Shown: positions 21,751 to 30,605 of the stretch, piece by piece
Numbering within the stretch: position 1 is the first letter of the stretch
Layout of the letters: every line of letters starts with the position of its first letter
Assembly: GCA_001184395.1 (NCBI GenBank)
Contig: LFLF01000007.1
Span: 1 to 58,891, forward strand
DNA: 58,891 nucleotides
Source of the DNA: Candidatus Paraburkholderia calva
GTDB lineage: Bacteria; Pseudomonadota; Gammaproteobacteria; Burkholderiales; Burkholderiaceae
Direction of reading: 5' to 3'
Made by a program: the position numbers and the translations under genes
Notes under the pieces: model-generated
Told to the model about the DNA's origin: nothing
The model's input: only the letters and a program-made list of their open reading frames with translations
The model's database searches: none

Positions 21751-22911
21751 ATGCAACTGCACATGCAAATCGACAAACGCGAGGTGATCGACCGCGCCAA
21801 GCGAATGTTTGCAGGCTTCGACAAGCCGCTCGCGATGATCGTCTTTTTGCTGCTGTGTGTGGGTATCGTGACGCTGTATAGCGCGAGTCTCGACATGCCT
21901 GGGCGCGTGGAGGACCAGTTGCGCAGCATCATGCTGACCTTCGTGCTGATGTGGATCCTCGCGAATATCCCGCCACAAACGCTGATGCGCTTCGCCGTGC
22001 CGATGTACACCGTCGGCGTCGCGTTGCTGGTCGCGGTCGCGGTTTTCGGGCTGACGCGTAAAGGCGCGAAGCGCTGGCTCAACGTCGGCGTCGTGATCCA
22101 GCCGTCGGAGATCGTGAAGATCGCTATGCCGCTGATGCTCGCGTGGTACTACCAGAAACGCGAGAGCAATATCCGCTGGTGGGACTACATCGTCGGTTTT
22201 CTGATTCTGTTGCTGCCGGTCGGTCTGATCGCCAAGCAGCCGGACCTCGGCACCGCCATTCTGGTGTTCATGGCGGGCATGTTCGTCATCTATTTCGCGG
22301 GTCTGAGTTTCAAGCTGATCGTGCCGGTGCTGATCGCGGGTGTGATCGCGGTGGCGAGTATCGCGGCATTTCAGGACAAGATCTGCCAGCCCGAAGTGAA
22401 CTGGCCGATGATGCACGACTACCAGAAGTACCGCATCTGCACGCTGCTCGATCCGACCTCGGACCCGCTCGGCAAAGGCTTCCACACGATTCAGGCCGTG
22501 ATCGCCATCGGTTCGGGCGGCACGCTCGGCAAGGGCTGGCTGAAGGGCACGCAGGCACACCTCGAGTTCATCCCCGAAAAGCATACGGACTTCATCTTCG
22601 CGGTGTTCTCCGAAGAGTTCGGGCTCGCGGGCGAGCTCGTGCTGCTGTTCCTCTATATGGCGCTGATCGCGCGCGGCCTGTATATCGCGGCGAACGGCGC
22701 ATCCATGTTCGGGCGATTATTGGCCGGATCGCTGACGCTCGCGTTCTTTACCTATGCGTTCGTGAACATCGGCATGGTGAGCGGAATCTTGCCGGTGGTG
22801 GGCGTACCGTTGCCGTTCATGAGTTACGGCGGCACCGCGCTGACGACGCTGGGCATCGCGGTCGGGCTGATCATGAGTGTCGCGCGGCAGAAGCGGCTGA
22901 TGCAGAGTTAG
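21751..22911 (+). CDS. rodA: Peptidoglycan glycosyltransferase RodA
   Basis: RodA polymerises lipid II into glycan strands and is the SEDS partner of PBP2. The product is 386 residues from the ATG at 21751, with GGAAA seven to eight bases upstream. About ten hydrophobic helices are visible. SEDS signatures include GAKRWLNVGVVIQPSEIVKI, KQPDLGTAILVF with the catalytic-type Asp, and PLPFMSYGGTALTTLG. It is the last gene of the mre cluster. Intact. Confidence 0.96.
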   Translation: MQLHMQIDKREVIDRAKRMFAGFDKPLAMIVFLLLCVGIVTLYSASLDMPGRVEDQLRSIMLTFVLMWILANIPPQTLMRFAVPMYTVGVALLVAVAVFGLTRKGAKRWLNVGVVIQPSEIVKIAMPLMLAWYYQKRESNIRWWDYIVGFLILLLPVGLIAKQPDLGTAILVFMAGMFVIYFAGLSFKLIVPVLIAGVIAVASIAAFQDKICQPEVNWPMMHDYQKYRICTLLDPTSDPLGKGFHTIQAVIAIGSGGTLGKGWLKGTQAHLEFIPEKHTDFIFAVFSEEFGLAGELVLLFLYMALIARGLYIAANGASMFGRLLAGSLTLAFFTYAFVNIGMVSGILPVVGVPLPFMSYGGTALTTLGIAVGLIMSVARQKRLMQS

Positions 22912-22936
22912 CCGTTCATCTCACGCACAAATAAAA

Positions 22937-22970
22937 ACCGCGGCCTGCGTAAGCAGCCGCGGTGTTTTAT
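22937..22970 (+). terminator. Rho-independent terminator of the mre operon
   Basis: The stem ACCGCGGC(C)TGC / GCAGCCGCGGT is followed by GTTTTATT, 26 bases after the rodA stop. It overlaps the stop of the convergent gene at 22967 and may serve both. Confidence 0.85.
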
Positions 22971-23563
22971 TGCGGCTGCGTCTGCGGCCGCTGCTTCTCC
23001 AGTTCCTGACTGAGTTGCAGGTATTTGAGTTTCGCGGCAGGATCGCCCTGCACCGCGCGCTTGTACCCAGGTGAACGCCTGAGCGTTGTCGCGCGCGGTG
23101 CCGCGTCCGTCAAGAAACTGATTCGCCAGCGCCAGTTTTGCCTGCACGTGCCCCTGATTCGCCGCGCGCAGGAACCAGCGATGTGCCTCGGTCGGATCGT
23201 GTTCGACGAACTCGCCATCATCGTACATCTTGCCGTAGACATACTGCGCGTGCGCCATGCTTGCGTCGGGGGCGGGCGCAGCCACTTCTTGCCTTCGGGG
23301 ACATTGGCGGGACCGCCTTCGCCGTTGAGCAGCATCATCGCGTAATTGAACTCGGCGAGACGGCTGCCCTTCTTCGCCGCGCGGCTGAACTCGGAGCGTG
23401 CCGACACCAGATTGCCCGCGTTGTAATCGTTGCCCGCGTTGTAATCGGCGAAGGCGTTTTGCGTCGCCAGATCGGTGGGCTGCGTCTTGCCCTGCGCACA
23501 CACCGCACCGCTCGACGCCAAGCCCAGCAGCACCAGCGACGCCGTAGCGATGGCGGTTTTCAT
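22967..23563 (-). pseudogene. Sel1/TPR-repeat secreted protein with a frame-scrambled core
   Basis: The minus-strand frame from 23563 is open for 198 codons. It starts with a signal peptide (MKTAIATASLVLLGLASSGAVCAQ) and a good first part ending ANVPEGKKWL. From about 23275 to 23065 the sensible protein is in another frame, with Sel1-like text such as HDPTEAHRWFLRAANQGHVQAKLALAN. It returns to the first frame for AVQGDPAAKLKYLQLSQELEK. The return coincides with an extra G in TGGG. The two shifts compensate, so a full-length but scrambled protein could still be translated. The role of the intact parent is unknown. Confidence 0.75.
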
Positions 23564-24294
23564 AATCTCGCCTCCTGAAGCGCCTGGCGCGTAGACCGTA
23601 GCAGCCACATGACGTCCGCTCCGACCGCCACCAGTTTGATGCCCGCCTTCGCGTATTCGCGCGCGTTCGCACTGTCCAGCGCGAAGATGCCGCTCGCGAT
23701 ACCCGCGAGTTCCACCGTCGCGACGATCTTGTCGATCGCGGCCTGCACATCGGGATGCTTGCCGTCGCCGAGATGGCCGAGGCTCGGGCGAGATTCGCCG
23801 GACCGATGAACAGGCAGTCGATGCCCGGCGTCGCGGTGATTTCATCGACGGCTTCGAGCGCCTCGACCGACTCAATCTGCACGATGGTCGCGATCTGCGA
23901 ATTCGCTGTCGTCACGTAGTCACGCCGCATGCCATACGCCGCCGCGCGCACCGCACCCGCGACGCCGCGCAGTCCGTCGTTCGCCTCGACGCCCGGATAC
24001 TGCGGTGAGCCGCACGATGCGCGCGTCGGCACCAGCACGCGCTTGACGAGCCATCCCTCGGAACACGGCACACGCACGAGCGGTTCGCTCGGCAGATGCA
24101 CCGCCGCGATCGCGCGCAGTTGCTCGACCACGTCGCGGCTATCGTTCGGCAAGTGCTCCATGTCGATCAGCAACCAGTCGAAGCCCGCATGCGCGAGCGC
24201 TTCGGCGGCGTCGGTGCTGCACATCGACAGCCGCAGACCGAAGAGCAGACCGGGTTCTTTGGCGTTGCTTGAGGGAGTTAGTGAAGGCGCTCAT
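23560..24294 (-). pseudogene. Broken HpcH/HpaI-family aldolase
   Basis: The family is a class II pyruvate-dependent aldolase that cleaves hydroxy-keto acids. Recognisable pieces are MSAFTNSLKQ, then (new frame) LAHAGFDWLLIDMEHLPNDS, YPGVEANDGLRGVAGAVRAAAYG, PGIDCLFIGPANL, and (third frame) IDKIVATVELAGIASGIFALDS. At least three lesions are visible: shifts near 24265 and 23790, and an internal deletion near 24030 removing the metal-site loop. The stop overlaps the start of the next gene (ATGA), so the two were once coupled. Confidence 0.85.
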
Positions 24295-24445
24295 CGGACG
24301 GCTCCTTCGGCACGAGCCACGCGATCGCTTCGAGACGGGAAAGACGGCATGCTTTGCTCCGTGTGTGTCGCTGCCGGTTGGGGCGACTTCATCAGACGAT
24401 CATACCGTGACATCGGCGCGGACGTTCGCCACGCTCCCTGCGCGA

Positions 24446-24892
24446 TCAGCCGTGCTTGACGTCGGCCCAGCAGTTCGGCGTTTCGTAGAGACGCACACGC
24501 TTGAGCTTCAGATTGACGCCGTAATGCGCGTCGTACACCTCGGCGAGAATGCCGAAGGCCACCGCCGCCAGGTTCTCGACGGTCGGAATGCGATCCAGCA
24601 CGATGGTCTTGTGATCGGACAGCATCTGGAGGAATTCGCACACTTTGACATCGCCTTCATAGACGATGAACGCGTGATCCCATTTGTTGACGAGATGCTC
24701 CATGGCCAGCGACTTGACGTCGGCAAAGTCCATCACCATGCCGCGATCGGGCGCGCCCTCGACATCGACGAGGTCGCCTTGCAGCGTGATTTCGAGCACA
24801 TAGCGATGTCCGTGCAAATTGCGGCACTGACTGCGGTGATCGGGAATGCGGTGGCCCGCATCGAATTCGAGTTTTCGGGTAATCTTCTGCAC
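24446..24892 (-). CDS. queD: 6-carboxy-5,6,7,8-tetrahydropterin synthase
   Basis: QueD converts dihydroneopterin triphosphate to 6-carboxytetrahydropterin, the first committed step to queuosine. The 148-residue protein belongs to the PTPS fold. H14, H27 and H29 (DAGHR, LHGHR) are the zinc ligands and C23 the catalytic cysteine. ENLA in the second half and a Glu near the end complete the pocket. The start is a GTG at 24892, the only start that keeps the family N-terminus (MQKITRKLEFDAGH), 15 bases after the queE stop. Last gene of queC-queE-queD. Confidence 0.95.
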   Translation of the reverse strand: MQKITRKLEFDAGHRIPDHRSQCRNLHGHRYVLEITLQGDLVDVEGAPDRGMVMDFADVKSLAMEHLVNKWDHAFIVYEGDVKVCEFLQMLSDHKTIVLDRIPTVENLAAVAFGILAEVYDAHYGVNLKLKRVRLYETPNCWADVKHG

Positions 24893-24907
24893 TTCGGCTC
24901 GACTTCT

Positions 24908-25540
24908 TCAGGGAATGTTCAGATATTTATGCGTTTGCATCGACAGACGCCACGTCGGATGCCGCTTGCACCAGTCGATCGCCAGCTTCGTGTTGATGTC
25001 GCGCGACGGGCCGTCCATCGGCTGAACCAGGAAGTACTCAAAGTCGAGCTTTTCCAGTTCGCCCAGACGCTGATTGTCCTGCGGCACCACGACCTTCAGT
25101 TCGTTGCCCTTGGTGACGACGAGCGGCGCGTCGGCTTTCGGGCTCACGCAAATCCAGTCAATGCTCTCCAGCACCGGCAGTGAGCCGTTGGTCTCGATGG
25201 CCATTTCGAAGCCGGCTTCGTGCAAGGCATCGACGAATGGCTGATCGACCTGCAGCATGGGTTCGCCACCCGTGCACACGACGAAGCTGTTCGCCTCGCC
25301 TTCCGGCCACAGCGACGCGATCAGCGAGGCGAGATCGGCCGGTGTGCGGTACTTGCCGCCGTTCTCGCCATCGGTGCCGACGAAGTCCGTGTCACAAAAC
25401 TGGCAGACGGCTTCCGCGCGGTCTTCTTCGCGACCGGACCACAGATTGCAGCCGGCGAAGCGGCAGAACACGGCCGGCCGCCCGGCGTTCGCGCCCTCGC
25501 CCTGCAACGTGTAGAAGATTTCTTTTACCGCGTACGTCAC
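24908..25540 (-). CDS. queE: 7-carboxy-7-deazaguanine synthase (radical SAM)
   Basis: QueE rearranges 6-carboxytetrahydropterin to 7-carboxy-7-deazaguanine. The product is 210 residues from a GTG at 25540 (TYAVKEIFYTLQGEG); the longer upstream frame overlaps queC and has no similarity. The Fe-S cysteines are spaced CX14CX2C (FAGCNLW...AVCQFC), the variant known from Burkholderia multivorans QueE rather than the usual CX3CX2C. VCTGGEPMLQ is the SAM-binding GGE motif. It lies 25 bases after queC. Confidence 0.95.
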   Translation of the reverse strand: MTYAVKEIFYTLQGEGANAGRPAVFCRFAGCNLWSGREEDRAEAVCQFCDTDFVGTDGENGGKYRTPADLASLIASLWPEGEANSFVVCTGGEPMLQVDQPFVDALHEAGFEMAIETNGSLPVLESIDWICVSPKADAPLVVTKGNELKVVVPQDNQRLGELEKLDFEYFLVQPMDGPSRDINTKLAIDWCKRHPTWRLSMQTHKYLNIP

Positions 25541-25565
25541 GACTGCGTTGTGTCTCTCGTCAAAC

Positions 25566-26300
25566 TCAAACTGGCGCGTCGTCGACCTGCTCGCCCGCGC
25601 GATATGCCTCGTAACCGCGCTTGCGCAGCTTGCATGCCGGGCATTGCCCGCAGCCGAAGCCCCAGTCGTGCAATTCGGCGCGCTCGCCGACATAGCACGT
25701 ATGCGTCTCCACGCGAATCAGCTCGACCAGCGGCTCGCCGCCGAGCGATTCGGCCAGACGCCACGTATCGGTCTTGTCGAGCCACATGAGCGGCGTCTCG
25801 AGCGCGTAGCACGTTTCCATGCCCAGATTCAGCGCGACTTGCAGCGCCTTCATGGTGTCGTCACGGCAATCCGGGTAGCCGGAGAAATCCGTCTCGCACA
25901 TGCCGCCGACCAGCACCTTCAACCCGCGCCGATACGCGACCGACGCCGCGATCGTCATGAACAGCAGATTGCGGCCCGGCACGAACGTATTGGGCAGCCC
26001 GTTCGCCGTGGCCTGAATCTCGATCTCGCGGGTCATCGCGGTATCGCTGATCGCGCCGAGCACGGACAGATCGATCATGTGATCTTCGCCGAGCCGGCCG
26101 CTCCATTGCGGAAAGTTGCGCGCGATCGCTGTGCGGAATCCGTCGCGGCATTCGAGTTCGACGTGATGCCGCTGGCCATAATCGAAGCCGAGCGTTTCGA
26201 CGGTCTTGTAACGTTCGAGCGCCCAGGCGAGGCACGTGGCCGAGTCCTGGCCGCCGGAGAACAACACCAGCGCGCTGTTTTTAGCGTCTGTCCGAGTCAC
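25566..26300 (-). CDS. queC: 7-cyano-7-deazaguanine (preQ0) synthase
   Basis: QueC uses ATP and ammonia to turn 7-carboxy-7-deazaguanine into preQ0. The PP-loop [13 protein letters not shown] opens the protein. The zinc cysteines cluster at the C-terminus ([20 protein letters not shown]). I take the GTG at 26300 as start because it gives 244 residues with the P-loop at about residue 15, the family layout. An ATG at 26336 adds 12 residues without similarity and cannot be excluded. It heads queC-queE-queD. Confidence 0.93.
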   Translation of the reverse strand: MTRTDAKNSALVLFSGGQDSATCLAWALERYKTVETLGFDYGQRHHVELECRDGFRTAIARNFPQWSGRLGEDHMIDLSVLGAISDTAMTREIEIQATANGLPNTFVPGRNLLFMTIAASVAYRRGLKVLVGGMCETDFSGYPDCRDDTMKALQVALNLGMETCYALETPLMWLDKTDTWRLAESLGGEPLVELIRVETHTCYVGERAELHDWGFGCGQCPACKLRKRGYEAYRAGEQVDDAPV

Positions 26301-26633
26301 CCTGAAACTCCGTGTGAGGTTGGCGCCGTGCGCCATGATCGACGATGCGGGCGCTACGCCCCCGAATGCGCGCCGAACGTGTGCCGATTCAGCGCCGTTT
26401 CAGGTTTCAGTATAGGTGGACGGGTTTGCCTCGACCGCGCTCGCGCGTTATGCCGTCGATAGCGGCGCCATCGCGCGATTCCGGAGCCGTTCATGGATGA
26501 AATCATCGAAAAGAACTTGCGGTCCTCGGACGAGGCAAGTCCTTGAATCTGCGGAATTTTAGCACGATGGGGCTGTATCACGAGCTGCGCGCTCGCGCCC
26601 AGCAAACTCATCCATACCGCGCCTGCAAAGCAA
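26301..26633. other. Gap between queC and tRNA-Phe, no gene seen
   Basis: No frame shows family similarity. The queC promoter must be here. A minus-strand frame at 26354-26716 reads through the tRNA gene and is a common false call. Confidence 0.5.
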
Positions 26634-26659
26634 AAAGCCCAGTCTTGCGACTGGGCTTC
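26634..26659 (-). terminator. Terminator of tRNA-Phe
   Basis: The stem AAGCCCAGTC / GACTGGGCTT has a four-base loop and is followed on the minus strand by a run of T (TTTTTGC). It lies 12 bases beyond the tRNA 3' end. Confidence 0.85.
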
Positions 26660-26671
26660 TGCCTGAAACTG

Positions 26672-26747
26672 TGGTGGCCTGGGACGGAATCGAACCATCG
26701 ACACGCGGATTTTCAATCCGCTGCTCTACCAACTGAGCTACCGGGCC
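26672..26747 (-). tRNA. tRNA-Phe (GAA) with encoded CCA
   Basis: The 76-nt cloverleaf reads GGCCCGGTAGCTCAGTTGG at the 5' end. The anticodon loop is GGATT-GAA-AATCC, and the T-loop TTCGATT and encoded CCA are present. The acceptor stem pairs GGCCCGG with CCAGGCC and leaves a C5-A68 mismatch where a G68 would restore a pair. The T-stem has one U-G pair. Identity as Phe is clear from anticodon and sequence. It seems to be transcribed alone. Confidence 0.96.
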
Positions 26748-26836
26748 ATCGCAGACAAAAAACTATAGCAGACGTAATCGGACGCATCAAGTCCCTTTCC
26801 GAAATTTCTTCGCCGACCGCGGCATGCCGCGCCGCG

Positions 26837-27553
26837 TCAGACCTCGTTCCTGTTCTTGCCGAGATCGACGCCCAGCTGCTTCAGCTTGCGATACAAGTGC
26901 GTGCGCTCAAGCCCCGTCTTCTCCGCTACGCGCGTCATGCTGCCGTTCTCGCGCGCGAGGTGGTATTCGAAGTACGCGCGTTCGAATGCATCGCGGGCAT
27001 CGCGCAGTGGGATGTCGAACGAGATGGACGCGGTCTGCACGGACTGCGCTTGTTGCGCGCCGCCGCTCGCGGCCGTATCGGCGGCGGGACCGAGCGTGGA
27101 TGCCGTCGGCAAGGCGGCCGCCATCGGCACGCCCGATGCGTTCAAACCGGCAGCGGGCTTGGCGGCCGCGACCGGCGCTGGCGCGGCCGTACCGTGCGCC
27201 AACCCCTGCTCCACCGCCTTGAGGAGTTTCTGTAGCGCGATGGGCTTTTCGAGGAAGTTGAGCGCGCCGATCTTGGTCGCTTCTACGGCCGTGTCGATGG
27301 TCGCGTGTCCCGACATCATGATGACCGGCATCGTAAGCCGGGCTTGCGCGGCCCATTCCTTCAGCAAGGTCACGCCGTCGGTATCGGGCATCCAGATGTC
27401 GAGCAGCACGAGGTCGGGTGGCTGCTGCAAACGGAAATCGCGCGCCTGCTGCGCGTTCTCCGCCAACTCCACCACGTGTCCTTCGTCGCTCAGGATCTCG
27501 GAGAGCAGTTCCCGGATCCCCATTTCATCGTCTACCACCAGGATGGTTGCCAT
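26837..27553 (-). CDS. NtrX-like response regulator lacking the AAA+ domain
   Basis: The 238-residue regulator pairs with the kinase directly upstream. The receiver domain (1-120) has acidic D8/D9, the phosphoacceptor D52 (LLDIWMPDTDG) and K103 (FLEKPI). A linker rich in Ala and Pro (about 125-180) stands where NtrX has its sigma-54 ATPase. A Fis-type HTH closes the protein (GSMTRVAEKTGLERTHLYRKLKQLG). It therefore binds DNA but cannot act as a sigma-54 activator (inference). ATG at 27553 follows the kinase TAA with no gap. Confidence 0.9.
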   Translation of the reverse strand: MATILVVDDEMGIRELLSEILSDEGHVVELAENAQQARDFRLQQPPDLVLLDIWMPDTDGVTLLKEWAAQARLTMPVIMMSGHATIDTAVEATKIGALNFLEKPIALQKLLKAVEQGLAHGTAAPAPVAAAKPAAGLNASGVPMAAALPTASTLGPAADTAASGGAQQAQSVQTASISFDIPLRDARDAFERAYFEYHLARENGSMTRVAEKTGLERTHLYRKLKQLGVDLGKNRNEV

Positions 27554-29986
27554 TTAAGCTGCCTTGTCTGCACTGTTGCTTTTGTACTTCCGTGATTCGC
27601 CGTCGTGCTGGCGCCGGGAGGAGTTGCGCCCGGGGGCCGTGTCGTCGTCCGCGAGTTGAAGAAACAGAATCGAGATCTGCGCCCCTTCCACTACGTCCGG
27701 CGACTTCGAGCGGTTGCGGATGTCGATGCGCGCACCATGCTCATCGACGATCTTCTTCACCGTTGCAAGTCCCAGACCCGTGCCTTTCGCTTTCGTCGTC
27801 ACATAAGGCTCGAAGGCGCGCGAAAGAATGCGCGCGGGAAAGCCCGAACCGTTATCCGATACCGTCAGGCGCACCGCGACACGCGTGTGGCCCGATGCAT
27901 CGGGGTCGCCATATTCTACTGTTCTCGTTTCGAGCAACACGCGAGGCTCCGCGACATCCGCGACCGCATCCTGTGCATTCTGGAGCAGGTTGTGGACCAC
28001 CTGGCGCATCTGCGTTGCATCGCCGCGGATCACCGGCAGCTTCGCCAGGTCCACCTTGATCGGGCTCTTGCCTTCCTCGATACCGTACAGCGTCAATACT
28101 TCGGCAACCAGATCATTCAGTTGCAGGTTGCCGAGCACGGCCGGCGGCGTGCGCGCGTATTCGCGAAAGTCGTCGACCATTTGCTTCATCGCCTGCACCT
28201 GATTGACGATGGTCGTCGATGCGCGCTTGAGCACGTCCGCGTCGGGAGACGCGAGCTTGTCGCTGAGCTTCATCTGCAGTCGTTCCGCCGACAACTGAAT
28301 GGGCGTGAGCGGATTCTTGATTTCGTGCGCGAGACGCCGCGCGACTTCGCCCCACGCGACCGATCGTTGTGCGGAGATCACGTCGGAGATGTCGTCGAAC
28401 ACGACCACGTAGCCGGTGGTCTCCGCGTCTTCCTCGCCGTCGGTCGCGCTCAGCAACTGCGTGCCGCGCACGAGCAGCGTGAGCGGTTCGTTCTCGCCGG
28501 GCACCGTCACCGCGACCTGCTGCTGCCAGTGCCCGCGATCGCCGATGGGATGATCCGCGCCGATCGACGCGGCATCGCGCTCGACGAAGGCCTTCTTCAC
28601 CATTGCGCCGAACTCGGCGAGCGCACCGATCTGATCGAGCGATTGATTCAGCAGCGCCTTGAACGGCTGACGGAAGATGCGCTCCGCACCGCGATTGGCC
28701 GTGGTCAAACGGAACTGCCGATCGAACACGAATACGCCCGCCGTGAGGTTGGCGAGAATGCTTTCGAGATACGCCTTCGAATGCTCGAGTGCGATACGGT
28801 TGTTTTCCACCGCGAGCCGCGCCTCGGACAACTGCCGCGTCATCGCGTTGAAAGACTGCGTGAGGAAGCCCAGTTCGTCGCGCGAATTGATCTCACGTTT
28901 GGGCGTGTAGTCGCCCTCCGCCACTTCCTTCGTGCCTTGAGCAAGCAGGAACAACGGCCGCGCAAGCTGGTTGCCGAGCGCGAGCGCGAGCATCATCGCG
29001 ATGAAGGTGGCGAGGAACAGCGCGAGCGTCAGCGTGCCGATGTACATCTTGCGCAAGCCAGTGCGACCGAGGTGTTTTTCCTGATACTCGCGATAGGCGC
29101 GCTGCACGGCGTCCGCGTTGCGCGCCAGCTCCTGACTCACGGGCTGCTCGATCTGCAAGTACCGGTCGACGTGCTGAAACTCGGTGGTCGTGGTCGGGTC
29201 CGGTATCTTCGTGACGACGCGCAATCGCAGCGCGCCCTTCGGTCCGTTCGACCTGGGATCACCGTCGATCTCGCCTTCGATCGCGCCATACGGGTGATCC
29301 TGCGCCTCCTTGAGCATCGAACTGATCGGCTCGTTGGTTGGCAGCAGCGCGTAGTAGTTGCCCGATGCCTGTGCGATGGTGTGCAAACCCGGCGCGCGCA
29401 ATGACAAGGAGCCGTCGCCCGCGTTGAGGTCCTCGCGGTTGTATTGATCGCGCGGGCGCTCGAACACCACCGCATCCTGCACGTTGTACTGATCGCGCAT
29501 GCGCAACAGGGCCAGCGTGAGACTCGATGGATCGGCGCTCGCGAGTTGATCGCTCATCTGACGCGCGCGGTTCTTGTAGTCGGCGAGCGAGTTTTCGAGC
29601 ATGCCGCGGCCGAGCGTGAGACCCGAGGTGAGCGCGGTCTCCACATTCACATCGAACCACGATTCGATACTGCGCGACACGAACTGGTAAGACACGATGT
29701 AGATGATCGCGCCCGGCACGACGCCGACGAGCGCGAAGATGAGCGCGAGCTTGGCGAGCAATCGCGTGCCGAAACGCCCCTGCCGCACGCGCGAAATGAT
29801 GATCACGATCAGGCTGATGACGATCAGCATGAACACCAGCGCGACCGCGACATTCGCGGCGTACAGCCAGCCGTAGTAGCGGTCGAAGAACTCGGTGTTC
29901 GCGCTGGCGAGCGCGAGCATCATGAGCAGCAGGACTGCCGTGACCGCGACCGTTGAGACCAACAGCCGGACGACAAAGCTCTTCAT
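27554..29986 (-). CDS. ntrY: NtrY-like membrane sensor histidine kinase
   Basis: The product is 810 residues from the ATG at 29986. Three N-terminal membrane helices (about 5-90) are followed by a periplasmic sensing domain, a further helix near residue 320 and a HAMP segment (PLFLLAQGTKEVAEGDY). A PAS domain (ILANLTAGVFVFDRQFRLTTANRGAERIF region) precedes the kinase. The H-box is RLAHEIKNPLTPIQLSAERLQ, and the ATPase shows NLLQNAQDAV and GTGLGLATVKKI. This is the domain order of NtrY. It follows the DUF4390 gene by 22 bases and abuts its response regulator. All parts are intact. The stimulus is unknown. Confidence 0.92.
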   Translation of the reverse strand: MKSFVVRLLVSTVAVTAVLLLMMLALASANTEFFDRYYGWLYAANVAVALVFMLIVISLIVIIISRVRQGRFGTRLLAKLALIFALVGVVPGAIIYIVSYQFVSRSIESWFDVNVETALTSGLTLGRGMLENSLADYKNRARQMSDQLASADPSSLTLALLRMRDQYNVQDAVVFERPRDQYNREDLNAGDGSLSLRAPGLHTIAQASGNYYALLPTNEPISSMLKEAQDHPYGAIEGEIDGDPRSNGPKGALRLRVVTKIPDPTTTTEFQHVDRYLQIEQPVSQELARNADAVQRAYREYQEKHLGRTGLRKMYIGTLTLALFLATFIAMMLALALGNQLARPLFLLAQGTKEVAEGDYTPKREINSRDELGFLTQSFNAMTRQLSEARLAVENNRIALEHSKAYLESILANLTAGVFVFDRQFRLTTANRGAERIFRQPFKALLNQSLDQIGALAEFGAMVKKAFVERDAASIGADHPIGDRGHWQQQVAVTVPGENEPLTLLVRGTQLLSATDGEEDAETTGYVVVFDDISDVISAQRSVAWGEVARRLAHEIKNPLTPIQLSAERLQMKLSDKLASPDADVLKRASTTIVNQVQAMKQMVDDFREYARTPPAVLGNLQLNDLVAEVLTLYGIEEGKSPIKVDLAKLPVIRGDATQMRQVVHNLLQNAQDAVADVAEPRVLLETRTVEYGDPDASGHTRVAVRLTVSDNGSGFPARILSRAFEPYVTTKAKGTGLGLATVKKIVDEHGARIDIRNRSKSPDVVEGAQISILFLQLADDDTAPGRNSSRRQHDGESRKYKSNSADKAA

Positions 29987-30008
29987 GTCCGTTCGGCCGC
30001 GTCGAAAT

Positions 30009-30605
30009 CTATTTCGCACGTTCAGACGCCGTAAAAGTGAACTTCTTCCAATCGGACGACAGGTTCCAGTCGCGGTTGTTAACCGCGTCGATCTGGAACG
30101 GTTTGGGCATCAATGCGATATCGAGCTGCAGGCGCACCGATGCGTCGTAAGTTTCTCCCGGATGCACCTGATTCCGGTCGATCACATGCCACGAAGTGAT
30201 GTGCTTGATCACCGCCATTGCTTCGTTGAGCGATGCGAAACGCAATTGCAAGCCGCCCGTGGACACGCGATATTCGTTGGTGAGCGGCTGATAGGAAAGA
30301 CGCAGGCTTTGCGACACGTTGACCGGCTCTTCGTCGAACCAGTACCAGCGCGGCCGCGACAGCGTGAAGTCGAGTGAGAAGTAGAGCGGTACGCTACGAT
30401 TCACGGCTTCTTCGAGACTGCTGTTGAGATCGAAGTCGAAGTGGGCATCCAGACTCCAGCCGGTATTGTCCGCTTGCAACGATGCCCGCTGCACGGAGAT
30501 CGTCTCGGCATGAGCGGCGCCGGCCGGGGTGAAGCTCAGCCAGAGCGCCAGCGCGGCCCACACGGCAACCGCGAGCCGAAGCGGAAAAAAGCGTTTGGTC
30601 GTCAC
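30009..30605 (-). CDS. DUF4390-family exported protein
   Basis: The 198-residue product has an N-terminal signal (RLAVAVWAALALWLSFTPAGAAHA, cleavage after about residue 32). The beta-rich domain that follows is found in Betaproteobacteria between rsmB and ntrY (DUF4390). WYWFDEEPV and ITSWHVIDRNQVHPGETY are recognisable. The start is a GTG at 30605 whose GTGA overlaps the rsmB stop, so the two were translationally coupled. It probably lies in the periplasm and may feed the NtrY sensor, but that is inference from gene order. Confidence 0.82.
   Translation of the reverse strand: MTTKRFFPLRLAVAVWAALALWLSFTPAGAAHAETISVQRASLQADNTGWSLDAHFDFDLNSSLEEAVNRSVPLYFSLDFTLSRPRWYWFDEEPVNVSQSLRLSYQPLTNEYRVSTGGLQLRFASLNEAMAVIKHITSWHVIDRNQVHPGETYDASVRLQLDIALMPKPFQIDAVNNRDWNLSSDWKKFTFTASERAK

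Noticed and set aside
26354-26716. A 120-codon minus-strand frame overlapping tRNA-Phe
   Set aside because: It starts inside the tRNA gene, a frequent artefact, and shows no conserved domain.
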